Source: Euglena gracilis (taxonomy: Eukaryota; Euglenida; Euglenophyceae; Euglenales). Taken from it: DNA of 64,000 nucleotides. This document shows positions 11,501 through 20,703 of this stretch, one piece after another (the first letter of the stretch is position 1; every line of letters begins with the position of its first letter). Position numbers and translations under genes: made by a program. The notes beneath the pieces were generated by a model. The model saw nothing but the letters and a program-made list of their open reading frames with translations, had not been told where the DNA came from and ran no database searches. The DNA lies in contig CP154954.1 of NCBI GenBank assembly GCA_039621445.1, positions 48,897,847 to 48,961,846 of the forward strand. Reading direction: 5' to 3'.

Positions 11501-14249
11501 GGTCAATTTTCAGAGTGGTCCCCACCCCTGGGGTAGTGACTGACTGGTTTTTCCATGAGTGGAAGTGGTCCCCCTCCCCCTATGGGTCGGTAAAAACATG
11601 ATCCAACGTGGCGACCCGGGGGGGGGGGGGGGTAGTGACTGACTGGCTTCCCAAAAAGTGCTGACCAGTATTTAAAGAGTGGAAGCGATCCTCCCTCCCT
11701 TAGTTGCACTAAGGCTTCTTGTCTGTTTATGGCCGGCGCTAACTTCGCTTCTGGCCCAGTTTGCTGCGTGGTGAGTGGCCAGGGACCCCTTACACCAGCG
11801 ATCCTCCCTCCCCCGGGGGTTGGTCAAAGTATTGTGTGCTGGAGTGGGGGTGTCCAGCCCTTACCTCTGGGGTGATGTCCCCGTGAGCCTTTTTTAGAGT
11901 GAGTTGTGAGCCTCTTTTTTTTTTAACGCTCTTTGAGCGTATGCGGTGCCCAAGTGTGCCTGGGTGGCTGAGCATGCGTCATGGAGTGTGGCTTTACTCG
12001 CTGAGGAACCGCCTGCCGGCTTTGGCTTTTCCATGCAGAAGTGTGCCATTCATCCAGTTGGCTGCGGTTAAAATGCTCCACGTAGGCCTGGCAGCACAGG
12101 ACTCTTCTCGCGCGGTTCCGCAGTTCCGCTTCGAGGCCGTCCACTCTCGCCGCCTCAGACCCCTGTGCACCGCCCCCCCCATCCCCCTTAGGAGGAGAAG
12201 CACGCCATCGAGCTGTGGTTCGTGCTGTCCAAGTCGCTCGACGCGCTGTCGCACGCCCACTACGTGCCAAACCCGGTCCTGGACCCCGACCTCTCCGTCA
12301 CCGCCAGCGGCGCCGCCCTCAAGCTGGAGGAGGCCATCCCGCCCGGGCCCCGGGCTGCAGAAGAATGGGGGCGGCGAGCCGTTGCATTGACATGCTTTTG
12401 TGTGTTGGATTTTCATTTTGGGGTTGAGGAAAGCCTCTGTGAGTAAACCGGGACGGCTGCTCAACTTTTGTTTTTTTTTGGTTCCGTGTCAGCCCCGAAG
12501 GCACAACTGACCGCAAGGGTCAGTGTGGCGTGTTGCGGTGTCATGCTGCCGAGCCAACAATTCATTTTCTGCTGCGTTTTGAATCCCATTGTCCGGATTT
12601 GGTGGCATGGATGCAAAACGATCCCGGGGGCCAAGTGAAATAAAGTTGGGGACAACTTGGACAAAAGATATTTGTTTTCGAAGCACCCTTTTTGAAAGAT
12701 GGAGTGTTTTTGAGGTTTTTTGGGGGTAGCCTACCTCAATATTTTGGCTGAAACATAGCAACCCAGCCGGGAATTTTGTCAGTTTTTGGGTAAATGGGTT
12801 TGTTTTGAAAGTTGTTGCCCATGAAAAAACGCGGAGAACGTTTTCTGCGGAGGTCTGCAGAAAGACCATGGGTGGGGTGGGCACCACCCGCGGACCCCTG
12901 CCGTGTCCCTGCCCCGCGGCGACGGGACAGTCCACACAGTGGCCCGGCGCGCGGCCCCAGCGGCGGTCAACACGGCGCAGCTGCTGGCGCCGCAGGACAC
13001 GTTCACCGCCCCGGCCAACCAGGCGGGCCTCGCGTTCAAGGCGGACGTGGAGCTGACGCGGGAGGACCACCGGCGGCTGCGGCGGAGCCGGAAGGCGGAC
13101 AACCGCGCGGACCGCAAACGGCATGACCTGCACGAGTACCGGCTGGGGCCAGGCAGGGGTTTGCAGAGACGTTGCCTACCGGGGCTGGGGCTGGACTGGC
13201 TGGGTTTGGCCACCGGTGGTCCATTCGGCCATCGCGGCAGTTCAACTGCATTTTCGATTTGAAGCTTCGGGAAAGTGAAAAGCGTTTTGCCCGAAGGCTG
13301 GAAAATAAACAAAATCGTCGATGGTGGGAAGAGCTGGCTGCTGGTTTGACCCCCCCCCACGGGGCGACTCTGGTCTTTTCTGGAAGATCCTGCAACACCC
13401 AGGGTTCAGCGGCCTGTTTGTACATCATTGCCAACCGTTCGGCGCCGTTTCCGGGTGTGTTGGGCAAGTATGACGGCTCGGATTGCCGTGACGAAGTCAT
13501 CCCACTGCTGGCGTTTTTTTTTTTTGATAACGTAATGCAAACCACGTGGAGGGTGCACACCTCTTTTGATGTGTGTGGGGGGGGGTCTGGACAGAGGATC
13601 TCCATAGGAACCCCCGACTTAGGAGGACTCACCTCACAGGGAAGGGGGGTCTGCCAGGCCCCACCACCAGCGGCAGATGGCGCTGGCCACGCACAAGCGG
13701 GCGGAGGAGCGGAAGCGGCCCGCGGGGGCCGAGGGGGCAGAGGGGGAGGCGACGGCGGAGGGCGGCGCCGCGCAAGGCGGGGCCTTTCCGGCCGGAAGCC
13801 CCCGAGGGGTCCACGTCCCTCTGGGGGGAAGCTCCCCCCCCCCGTTTTCCACGGCTTCCCTGGCAATGCCTCCCAGGCTGCTTTGGTATTACAGTCCCGT
13901 GATTTCGTTCTTTGCAATGGCGAGCCCTTTTTTTAAAAAAAGCTTCACTCCTGATATTTTCCGGGGGACTCAGACTAGTGGCGATTCGATGGCAGGATAA
14001 ACCAGCACGGGCTGAGGCTGTGTTGGGGGATTTGCTCCCGAAGCAGCAGTCGGATTTTACAGTTCCATTTATCAGCCCTGTCCGAAACCCCGCTTTGGGT
14101 ACTCCCCGCGGACGTCCCGACCCCCTCCTCCGGCGTCCACGCTGACTGCCCCGCCTTGGGCCGACGAGGGGCCGGCAGTGCTGCCCCCGAAGCACAAGCG
14201 ATCCAAGGTGTGGCGCATCCACCAGGCGAAGCAGCAGGAGGCCAAGTAG
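2349..14249 (+). CDS. MPP10: MPP10, U3 small nucleolar ribonucleoprotein component (whole gene, many exons)
   Basis: MPP10 binds the U3 snoRNP with IMP3 and IMP4 and is needed for early cleavage of pre-18S rRNA in the nucleolus. The visible order is: an N-terminal helical exon from the ATG at 2349 (context CCCGGATGG); an exon with the family motif EQIWSQL (4796-4988); several long acidic exons; a core exon with KPWALQGEV; the segment RIQDKLFDDVYPK; the segment SSLSLVDLYEKDF; the segment LDALSHAHYVPNP; the segment NTAQLLAPQ; and a basic C-terminus ending KHKRSKVWRIHQAKQQEAK and TAG at 14247-14249. This is the family's usual order. Exon ends in the acidic part are uncertain. The gene lies inside an intron of the poly(A) polymerase gene. 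Confidence 0.88.
3480..3910. repeat. GGGGGGTAAGGG-type G-rich minisatellite
   Basis: Units such as GGGGGGTAAGGGGG and GGGGGTCGGGGG recur on the + strand in an intron of MPP10. The block (3480-3600, 3780-3905) is interrupted by about 180 bp of mixed sequence. The CCAT tetranucleotide repeat at 3415-3452 is next to it. Confidence 0.85.
4796..4988 (+). CDS. MPP10: MPP10 exon with the EQIWSQL motif
   Basis: After an acceptor CCGGACAG the frame reads AFAPEQIWSQLAMHSGKVL and then PHLERRLAALEQ. This matches the conserved N-terminal block of MPP10 (DxEQIWxQLE...). It is followed by a Pro-rich tail. The donor is probably GTGGGC at 4989 but could be earlier. The stretch 5040-5100 encodes a possible further segment that I could not confirm. 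Confidence 0.7.
5802..5968 (+). CDS. MPP10: MPP10 acidic/lysine-rich exon (ends approximate)
   Basis: The acceptor CATCGGCCAG ends at 5801. The frame reads VEEDPADAEPPAPRKKKKKK and then RKETPDAAAAEAAP. Charged low-complexity sequence of this kind is typical of the region between the N-terminal motif and the core of MPP10. Assignment to MPP10 rests on position and composition, not on a specific motif. Confidence 0.5.
6055..6190 (+). CDS. MPP10: MPP10 acidic exon, Glu run
   Basis: The frame reads KKGSRRTALGNGKAAGRGGK, then DAV followed by ten Glu and GGDGDEAAAMD. A GT donor follows at 6191 (GAC|GTTCAG). The same frame runs on without stop to TAG at 6552, giving a second acidic patch (SDDAEESEEEEE). 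I cannot tell whether that extension is a later exon, a retained intron or a short isoform. An AATAAA lies just after the stop, at about 6580. Confidence 0.5.
7140..7325 (+). CDS. MPP10: MPP10 exon, basic then acidic segment (ends approximate)
   Basis: A GC-rich open frame encodes PRPNQKAERAAKGPAARRR and then DDAQDADAEAALTALYG, followed by a GT donor (TACG|GTGAAG) at 7326. It lies between recognised MPP10 exons in the same orientation. No diagnostic motif was seen. The acceptor is not fixed. Confidence 0.45.
7908..8029 (+). CDS. MPP10: MPP10 acidic exon with FDPDEDLALHGE
   Basis: The frame reads ALWAAFDPDEDLALHGEGEE, then DEEDEDDGPEEGPGEEAAAQ. MPP10 proteins carry a (Y/F)xDFFDP.. motif followed by acidic residues at this place, and AAFDPDED fits. 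After CAG at 8029 comes GC, which fits an AG|GC donor. The acceptor near 7908 is approximate. Confidence 0.55.
8175..8283 (+). CDS. MPP10: MPP10 exon, charged helix before the core
   Basis: The frame reads PGPVEDEAEGGRKESRQMRK and then LRELQESLGEG. This looks like the charged helix that precedes the KPWxLxGE core. Both ends are approximate; a stop follows shortly after, at 8303. Confidence 0.5.
8459..8513 (+). CDS. MPP10: MPP10 short acidic exon
   Basis: The acceptor CCCGTTCAG ends at 8458 and the donor is GTGCGC at 8514. The frame reads PGDGEEEEEEDDGDVFKP and ends in phase 0, which matches the phase-0 start of the next recognised exon at 9808. Confidence 0.65.
9808..10030 (+). CDS. MPP10: MPP10 core exon with KPWALQGEV
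   Basis: The acceptor is CCTCACAG, ending at 9807. The frame reads DTDDSAGRGAATLVDRLEAK, then LLRPKPWALQGEVAGNQRP, TNSLLEDDFAVEHAMK and PVITPETTQALEDRIRR. This is the most conserved block of the family (KPWQLxGE..RPxNSLLE...F.H....P.IT.E.T..LED.I). The end is approximate: joining in frame to the next exon needs a break near GACCGCATCCGCAGG, where there is no GT donor. Confidence 0.9.
10542..10625 (+). CDS. MPP10: MPP10 exon with RIQDKLFDDVYPK
   Basis: The acceptor is CGCGTGTAG, ending at 10541. The 28-codon exon encodes RIQDKLFDDVYPKVALSTSQ and GGVDLTQP. It ends in phase 0 before GTGCGT. It continues the LED-I-RI-D--FDDV pattern of MPP10. Confidence 0.85.
11019..11258 (+). CDS. MPP10: MPP10 exon with SSLSLVDLYEKDF
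   Basis: The acceptor is GCCTCAG at 11018, in phase 0. The key segment is LDCVKSSLSLVDLYEKDFLE, equal to the family's KSxLSLAEIYEQEY block. The exon ends GAPLTWQQQ before GTCCGC at 11259, in phase 0. Confidence 0.85.
11400..11720. repeat. GTGACTGACTGG repeat, relative at 60250-60600
   Basis: GTGACTGACTGG(TTTTT) segments alternate with CCCCACCCCGGGGG-type segments, in an intron of MPP10. The same two ingredients alternate at 60250-60600 in the receptor gene. Confidence 0.7.
11700..11803. repeat. Dispersed repeat with TTAGTTGCACTAAGGCTTCT, copies at 61070-61215 (+) and 37455-37605 (-)
   Basis: The order TTAGTTGCACTAAGGCTTCT, TTCGCTTCTGGCCCAGTTTG, GTGAGTGGCCAGGGACCCCT is shared by the three places; the longer copies go on with TTGCTCCGCCTGGCCGGGTG. 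No coding capacity. Confidence 0.8.
12192..12380 (+). CDS. MPP10: MPP10 exon with LDALSHAHYVPNP
   Basis: The acceptor is CCCCTTAG at 12191, in phase 0. The frame reads EEKHAIELWFVLSKSLDALS, then HAHYVPNPVLDPDLSVTASG and AALKLEEAIPPG. It follows the family pattern LF.KLDALSNFH(F/Y).PKP...... The donor is unclear: a GT at 12381 or a GC such as CGG|GCTGCAG. Confidence 0.85.
12861..13160 (+). CDS. MPP10: MPP10 exon with NTAQLLAPQ and basic helix
   Basis: The frame reads AAVNTAQLLAPQDTF, then FKADVELTREDHRRLRRSRK and ADNRADRKRHDLHEY. The family has a short LLAPEE motif followed by a basic region here. The start could be 12861 (TCTGCAG, phase 0) or one of the AG sites at 12930, 12939 or 12960. The end is approximate. 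Confidence 0.75.
13677..13806 (+). CDS. MPP10: MPP10 exon, basic C-terminal region
   Basis: The acceptor GCGGCAG ends at 13676, in phase 0. The frame reads MALATHKRAEERKRPAGAEG and then acidic/Ala/Gly-rich sequence. A phase-0 GT donor at 13807 (GGG|GTCCAC) would join to the last exon in frame. Confidence 0.6.
14076..14249 (+). CDS. MPP10: MPP10 last exon and stop
   Basis: The acceptor TTTATCAG ends at 14075, in phase 0. The C-terminus reads KHKRSKVWRIHQAKQQEAK, then TAG at 14247-14249. A basic K/R-rich tail is normal for MPP10. No AATAAA signal was seen in the following 150 bp. Confidence 0.75.
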   Translation, partial: PCPKPRFGYSPRTSRPPPPASTLTAPPWADEGPAVLPPKHKRSKVWRIHQAKQQEAK

Positions 14250-15842
14250 CCGCCTGGACCTCTGTCCTCTTCCGCACTCCCCTTTCCTCGTGCCCTGCCC
14301 TTTCCCTTCCGTTTCCCTCTCCGTGACCTCAGCCCCTCCCTCACCCCTTTTCTCTGCCACTCTCTGTAACTCTCTTAGCCCTGATGGTCAATGGATCGTA
14401 GCCGAGGTGGATGGCACGGCAGTCACCTCAGGCCCAATCAACGTCCGGCCGATCCATCCACCCATGCAAGCAATGCCCAGCACACTTTGCACGATGCGCT
14501 GCGAGCCAAGTACGGCCTGTATGGGCCGCGGCAAGTGCCGACCCCTTTCCCTGGCAGACCATTGACCAATTGGACGGCCCTCCTGACCCGCTTCCTGGTT
14601 GTGCTCGCCAACAAGGTGGTACACATCACCGTATGGACTACGATGAAGCGGGGAACAAACAGGCCGCTGCACCCTGGGTGCTGTGGGGTCTCGCCAGGTC
14701 ATGTGGTACCCCATCCTCCTGGCACTGGCAGTGGCAGGGGTCCAGCAAGCAGCTTTTTTCCAGCATCAACTTTCCAGCCGCCCTTTGGGCAGCTGGACGG
14801 TAACGTATTTTTTATTTGGGCCAAAAATGGGGGGAAATGGGTTGAAAATGAACTGCCCATGTCAACGCTGTGGTAAAAAATATTGACGTTTCTTATAATT
14901 GTCAATTTTTTTGCATTTTTTTGGGTTTTGCAGTTTCGATTTTTTGGTAACTGGTTTGGCCCTGGGTCGGACCCAGTTCTGGCTACGGGACCCCGATGGG
15001 GGGGGCAAGCTTTTTTCAACCAGCCCAAATTTTCAAGCCAGAATTCTGTTCAAGGTTTCCAGTACCCTTAAGTACCGGAATTCACAGTACCGGGGGGGGG
15101 GGCTGGGCTGCAGCTAGTCCAAATTTGGCTGGTGGAAATCCTAGTGGACCCCCCAGGGGGTCTGCTAGCACGGCTAGCCAGTTAAAAACAATTCCAGTGA
15201 CCGGCACAAAGCGCCAAATTTTTTTGCACACTCAAAAATTTGCCAAGAATGCCCATTTTTTGGAGTTTTGGCCATTTGGCCATTTTTGGATTTTTTTTTT
15301 GGTACAAAAGTAGTCAAACAAGCCCATTAAACCATCATTTTTCATTTCGGTACGCCGCGCCAGAGGAACTCTTTTCCCAGTCAGGGGGGTCTGGGGCCAC
15401 CTCCATGGAGGGAAGTCTCTATGCGGTCTGCTAGTGACCCCCCCAGGCCTGTAAGCAAAAGGTTGTTGCAAGCTTTTGAGCTGGAACCCGGGGGGGTTGC
15501 TAAGCGTCGCCGTGTGCCGTCCATTCCCCTGCACAAGGAAGAAAACCGGGTTCGACGCTTCTGGTGTGGAACCTGGCTGGAGGTCTGCTGGCATACCGCC
15601 ATGACCACCACAGAGACAGGGATTGAGGGATTGGGGGGGGGGGCTCTCCCGGATCCCGGCCTTTCCTCCAGAACACCATCCATCGCGCCACCTGTGGAAT
15701 GGGTTTCTGTGGTGCCACTGATGGCGTTCGAGGTTTTGGCTGATGTATCTCAAGCCCTGTCCCTTCCCCCCCTGACGAGAGGGTGGCTGGGCAACTGCCT
15801 GATCACCACCACCAACGGCCCCCTGCCCAACGTCCTGCGCAG
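14250..15842. other. Spacer between the MPP10 stop and the next poly(A) polymerase exon
   Basis: I see no supported exon. It holds one copy of a dispersed repeat (14880-15030), poly-C/poly-T patches and Pro-rich open frames that look like chance products of the base composition. Confidence 0.5.
14880..15030. repeat. Dispersed repeat, relatives at 26500-26660, 57990-58160 (-) and 59220-59320
   Basis: Shared landmarks are AATTGGCAGTTTTTT (variable), GCAGTTTCGATTTTTTGGTA, a GGGTCGG(A/G)CCCAGTTC segment, and CCAGCCCAAATTTTCAAGCC. All copies lie in introns or spacers. Confidence 0.65.
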
Positions 15843-15999
15843 GGTCGCGGGAGATCCACCACATCCGCACGGCGTTCAAGCAGGCCTTCCTCGCCCTGAC
15901 CACCCCCGGCCTGGACTACAACATCTTCGACTCCCACGCCGACCACCTCATCGTCCTCCAGCGGCCCACCCTCCTGAACCGCATCCTCTCCATTGACCG
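15843..15999 (+). CDS. TRF4: Poly(A) polymerase (TRF4-like) exon
   Basis: The exon encodes SREIHHIRTAFKQAFLALTT, then PGLDYNIFDSHADHLIV and LQRPTLLNRILSID. It corresponds to the PAP-associated region following IEDPxxPxND in TRF4/PAPD5 (the VKQAFDYAY helix). The acceptor is CTGCGCAG (15842) and the donor is GTGTGT at 16000. It starts with two bases that complete the codon left open at 1498 and ends in phase 2. Confidence 0.85.
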
Positions 16000-16016
16000 G
16001 TGTGTGCGTATGTACG

Positions 16017-16241
<225 letters not shown>

Positions 16242-16357
16242 TAGTGCATGTATGCGTGTGTGGTGTGTGTTGTGTGTTTGTGTGTGTCTGAGTCTGAGTG
16301 AGTGAGTGAGTGAGTGAGTGTGCCTGAGCGTGTGTGTTGTGTGTTGTGTGTTTGTGT

Positions 16358-16406
<49 letters not shown>

Positions 16407-16600
16407 AGGTGGTGACGGTGGGCAGGTTGGCATCCATTGCATTATTGGTGCACGACAGTGTCGTCGCTATCCCTTTCATTCCCGCCTCTGCGGAATGGAA
16501 AGGGACGCCCCTCACGTTTTGACATGCCACTCTCCTGAACCCAGAATCTCCACAGTTCGGCTTTCACTTTCCGGGCGCCGTCCGACGGGTCCGGCCGGGG

Positions 16601-17732
16601 GGGGGGGTTACGGTAGGAGGATGCTCAAGCTCGAGCGCTCAAGCTTGAGCATCCTTGAGCGTTTTAAGCCTCCCCCTCAACGGGGGGGGGGGGGGCTTAG
16701 CAAGCATCCTCGAGCGACACTCGAGGATGCTCATGAGCATCCTTGAGCGACCTCGAACGACCTCTGACGACACTCGAGGATGCTCATGAGCATCCTTGAG
16801 CGACCTTGAGCGATATCTCGAGCCTCCTACTGTCATGCATGCATGTATCACAGGACCAAAAAAAACACATGTCCCCCAAAACGACTTGGAAACACAAGGG
16901 ATTTTGTTATTTTGGGACCCTTGAACAGTTGAGCAACAGAAGGGATTTGCCCCCCAAAACGACTTGGAAACACAAGGGATTTTGTTATTTTGGGGTCCTC
17001 AAGCAGTTGAGCAACAGAAGGGATTTGCCACCAAAAACAACTTGCAAACACAAGGGATTTGCCCCCCAAAACCACTTGGAAACACAAGGGATTTGCCCCC
17101 CAAAACGATTTGGAAACACAAGGGATTTTGTTATTTTGGGGCCCTCGAACAGTTGAGCAACAGAAGGGATTTGCCCCCCAAAAGGACTTGCAAACACAAG
17201 GGATTTGCCCCCCAAAACGACTTGGAAACACAAGGGATCTGCCCCCCCAAAACGACTTGGAAACACGAGGTATTTGCTCCCCAAAATGATTTGGAAACAC
17301 AAGGGATTTTGTTATTTTGGGGCCCTCGAACAGTTGAGCAACAGAAGGGACTTGGAAAAAAGGGATTCCCCTCAAAACGACTTGGAAACGCAAGGGATTA
17401 GCTCCCCAAAACATGTTTCCACGACAGTAGGAGGATGCTCATGAGCATCCTCGAGCGTCGCTCAAGGATGCTCATGGGCATCCTTGAGCGACCACCAGCG
17501 ACCTCCGACGACACTCAAGGATGCTCATGAGCATCCTCGAGCGGCACTTGGGGATGCTCATGAGCATCCTTGAGCATCCTCGAGGATGCTCATGAGCATC
17601 CTTGAGCATGCTTGAGGATGCTCATGAGCATCCTCGAGCGACGCTCGAGGATGCCCATGAGCATCCTCGAGCGACACTCAAGGATGCTCATGAGCATCCT
17701 CCTACGGAGCATCCTCCTAGCGTAACCCTCCT
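16601..17732. mobile_element. Composite foldback element, copy A
   Basis: The element begins GGGGTTACGGTAGGAGG and ends CCTCCTAGCGTAACCCTCC, which are inverted terminal repeats. It is flanked by the 12-bp direct repeat GTCCGGCCGGGG (16589-16600 and 17733-17744), as expected for a target-site duplication. Two arms (about 16608-16835 and 17425-17727) are arrays of a palindromic unit built from GAGGATGCTCATGAGCATCC and linker GAGCGAC. The middle (16858-17415) is a different direct repeat containing CCCCAAAACGACTTGG. No protein frame was seen, so it would depend on enzymes from elsewhere. It lies in an intron of the poly(A) polymerase gene. Confidence 0.8.
16858..17415. repeat. Tandem repeat inside composite element A
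   Basis: Units of about 35 bp built around AAACGACTTGGAAACACAAG and GGGATTTGCCCCCC alternate with longer units containing TTTTGTTATTTTGGGGCCCT and GAACAGTTGAGCAACAGAAG. The variation between units is substitution and small indels. It is not a CRISPR array: the units are contiguous and there are no unique spacers. Confidence 0.85.
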
Positions 17733-17767
17733 GTCCGGCCGGGGCGACGGCGCTCTCTCCCTCGCAG

Positions 17768-17870
17768 GGAGCTGCTCATCCGGCGGGACGCGCTGGAGGA
17801 GGCGTACGAGCGGTATTTGGAGACGGAGGCCAACGCCGCGGACGAGGCCCCGTATTGCTCCGAGTACGAG
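17768..17870 (+). CDS. TRF4: Poly(A) polymerase (TRF4-like) exon
   Basis: The acceptor is CCCTCGCAG (17767). The exon completes the Arg codon left open at 15999 and reads ELLIRRDALEEAYERYLETE, then ANAADEAPYCSEYE. It ends in phase 0 before GTCTCA at 17871. This would be the helical C-terminal end of the PAP-associated region, after which TRF4 proteins become divergent. Confidence 0.75.
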
Positions 17871-18120
17871 GTCTCATCCGCACCCCCCAAAGCACGTTTG
17901 TCTGCCTCGTTGTCCGCTTACCCCTTGGAAATGCTGCAACTTGGGGGTTTCGCCTTTGCACCGCTACTTTTCCCTGGTGGCCTTGCATATCACCTCTTCG
18001 GTGGTAAGAGCCAATTTTTGTCATATTATTATTTTTGGCATATTATCCAGAATTCAAAAAAATAGAGGCTTTTTTTCTTTTCCGGTCACTTGTTCAAATC
18101 TTATCCTCATGTGCGTTGGG

Positions 18121-19015
18121 GGCAGGGCGGTCCATAAGTGACGGGATTTTTTTTTTTTAGTTAAGGACCGCCCCTTAAGGACCGCCCCCCCCCCTCCAGG
18201 GCAGTTTTGGACCCCAAAAAAAATTTCCGGCGCCTTCGGTGCTGGGTGTTTTTGTGACCCATTTTGGGACCCATATGCAGGCACCCATAGCTAAAATGGC
18301 CTAAAATGCCTAAAACGGCCTAAAATGGCCTTAAATAACCTAAAATGGCCTAAAATGGCCTAAAATGGGGGATTTTTGGGGCTTGGCCATAGGTGCTTGC
18401 CAAGGTTGACTGCTTGTTTTTTTTTGAAACAAAAAAATGTTTTTAAAAAAAACATGTTTTTTTTTAAAAAAGACACAACAGAAGAAAAAAACGTCTGAAA
18501 AAACTAAAAACGTCACTTTTTGATGACCAATTTTTTTTTCAAATTTTTTTCAGCCAAATCCCCCGTTTTCCCAAAATTGGTGAAAATGCTGCCCAAAATG
18601 TTGCCCAAACCCCCTCCCCCCAAACCCCATTTTTTCACACCTTCTAAAATTTCAACATTTCTCAAAATTTTGATTTTGAGAGATTTGGAAGCTGAAAAAT
18701 GCCACTGAAAATCAAAAAAATTTACAAGGGAAAAAAATGTCAGTAAAATTTGAATGTTCCAAAATTTGGTCCCATTTTTTTGACCTGCATTTTTTTTTGA
18801 CCCCCCTCCTAAAAACTAATTATTTTCAACCCTAAAATTTTGCAGATTTTTTGGGGAAAAAATGTGATTTTCCATCAAAAAACCATGTATTTTGGGTTAA
18901 TTTTTCAAAAAAAAATTCAAAAAAATTTCCCCGGCCAAAATCCCCTTTTCTTTATTTTTTTGTTGAAGTGTATGGGGACAGGATTTTTTTTTTTGCTTAA
19001 GGACCGCCCTGGTTG
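18121..19015. repeat. Repeat block bounded by GGACCGCCC ends
   Basis: The block starts GGGCGGTCCATAAGTGACGG and contains two T-run/TTAAGGACCGCCC landmarks (18150-18190 and 18985-19010). The middle is T- and A-run sequence with CCTAAAATGG tandem units (18295-18370). A relative lies at 56720-57065, sharing GCGGTCCATAAG and GGACCGCCC. It fills the intron between the last two poly(A) polymerase exons. No coding capacity. Confidence 0.5.
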
Positions 19016-19091
19016 GGGGCCCTGGTCCAGACATATGCATGGTCTGATGGTGGGGGCTGGGAGAAGGCCCCGCTCCATCCCATGCCTGCAG

Positions 19092-19185
19092 GATGAGGAT
19101 GCAGGGAGGGGCGCCGCCGACCGAGGGCGGCCGAAGCGGGCCCGCAGCCCATACAGTGGCGACCGCTACGGCGGGGGCCGCGGCA
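19092..19185 (+). CDS. TRF4: Poly(A) polymerase (TRF4-like), probable last visible exon, basic tail
   Basis: The acceptor CCTGCAG (19091) gives a phase-0 exon that follows the phase-0 end at 17870. It reads DEDAGRGAADRGRPKRARSP and then YSGDRYGGGRGS. A basic, Gly/Arg-rich C-terminal tail suits TRF4 proteins. A GTGAGC donor lies at 19186. If it is not used, the frame runs on through an ATT array as poly-Tyr to a stop at 19453, which I consider unlikely. The final exon was not found. Confidence 0.6.
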
Positions 19186-19261
19186 GTGAGCCGGCCACTT
19201 CCCCGCTGAATCAAACCCCCCTCCCGACAGTCCGCACTGAATCATTATTATTTCTTATTTA

Positions 19262-19288
19262 TTATATTATTTATTATTATTGTTGTTG

Positions 19289-19373
<85 letters not shown>
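19262..19373. repeat. (ATT)n microsatellite
   Basis: An ATT/TAT triplet array just downstream of the last visible poly(A) polymerase exon. The poly-Tyr, poly-Ile and poly-Asn frames over it are artefacts. Confidence 0.95.
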
Positions 19374-19374
<1 letters not shown>

Positions 19375-19560
19375 CGATTATTATTTCTATTCGGGGGGTG
19401 GTTCACACCAGTAGGTGTAGGTACGCTGTTCCGCCAGGGTTCGGGACCTAGTTTATTCAGAGTGGCCAAACCCCAAACGGGAGGGGGGGGTAGGTGTCGG
19501 AGTTTCTGTCCGTCCGTCCTGGTAGGAGCCGCCACGGGCCAAAAATAGGGGACTCCTAAG

Positions 19561-19718
<158 letters not shown>

Positions 19719-20164
19719 AGTAAAAATAATAATAAAGAGTTTTCCCGGGATATGACAGTCGGTCGACCGGATCTGAAGTGAAACTCTCCAAAGAACAGGG
19801 GGTCCCTACGTTGGATGGCATGAGTCCCGGGTCGCGACTGCACACGTAGGTGGGTGCAACTGGGGGTCGGGCCCCAAATCTGTGGACTGATGCGTTTTCG
19901 GGGCCTGGCACCCTGTGCACAGCCTTACGAAGGTCCAAAAATCGATTTTTGAAAATTGCCCAAAACCAACGGGGAACTGCACGGACCCACCCGGGGACCC
20001 AAGCCAACCATGGGGGACCCCCAAGTGGCCGGTATACACCCCACATCCCCCCGGCCCCTCCGGACCATTTTGGGGCCCGTACAGGCCCCCCAAAAAGTGG
20101 TTCCCACAGGACTTGGCTGTTTTTCAGCCTTCCGGGGGTCAAAAAATCGATTTTTTTTAAAATT

Positions 20165-20400
20165 ACCCCGGGCCGCAGGCCGGGCCGGGCCCCCGGGCCG
20201 GTCCGCCGGGCCGGGCTGGGCGGGGCCGCCGGGCTCCTGGGCCGCCGGCCGGGTCGGGCCGGTCCACCGGCCAGGCCGGGCGGGGCCGCCGGCCGGGCCG
20301 GGCCGGGCCGGGCTGCCGGGCCCCCGAGCCGCCGGCCAGGCCGGGCCGCCGGCCAGGCCGGGCGGGGCCGGGCCAGACCGGGCTACCGGCTGTGTCAGCC
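20165..20400. repeat. GCCGGGCCGGGC-type GC-only repeat
   Basis: A nearly pure G/C stretch made of irregular GGGCCGCCGGCCGGGC units. Open frames on both strands (Pro/Gly/Ala/Arg) follow from composition and are not called as genes. Confidence 0.85.
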
Positions 20401-20510
20401 AAGAAGGACGCCGGGGTATTGCGTCTCCTGGCCGGCCCTCAAATCGAAAATAATAATCGTACCCCTTCATTTCTATTTTAACAGAAATACCTACTTCCGT
20501 ATGGCACACT

Positions 20511-20596
20511 TGTTGTTATTATTATTATTATTATTATATTATTATTATTATATTATTATTATTATTTTATTTATCATTTGTTTATTATTATTATTA

Positions 20597-20685
<89 letters not shown>

Positions 20686-20703
20686 GTTATTATTATTATT
20701 CTT
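20511..20703. repeat. (ATT)n microsatellite, second array
   Basis: A second long ATT/TAT triplet array with a few interruptions (20540-20590). Confidence 0.95.

Larger units (their letters stand above)
1499..15842 (+). other. 14.3 kb intron of the poly(A) polymerase gene that contains the whole MPP10 gene
   Basis: The donor is GTGTGC at 1499 and the acceptor is CCTGCGCAG ending at 15842. The exon on the left leaves one base of a codon and the exon on the right supplies two. The joined peptide runs NDVSG-G-SREIHHIRTAFKQ, which follows the TRF4 family order NDVGRSS....VKQAF without gap or overlap. A full set of MPP10 exons lies between them on the same strand. A misassembly or a duplicated partial exon could also produce this picture. 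Confidence 0.65.

Noticed and set aside
14384-14425. DGQWIVAEVDG peptide resembling a Tudor/SGF29 segment
   Set aside because: It is only about ten residues, with no continuation of the domain and no supporting neighbouring exon.
16858-17415. CRISPR-like array of 35-bp repeats
   Set aside because: The units are contiguous with no unique spacers, and the setting is an intron of a eukaryotic gene.
18840-19453. 203-codon frame joining the polymerase tail to a poly-Tyr run
   Set aside because: The poly-Tyr part is the ATT array. A GTGAGC donor at 19186 gives a more sensible exon end.
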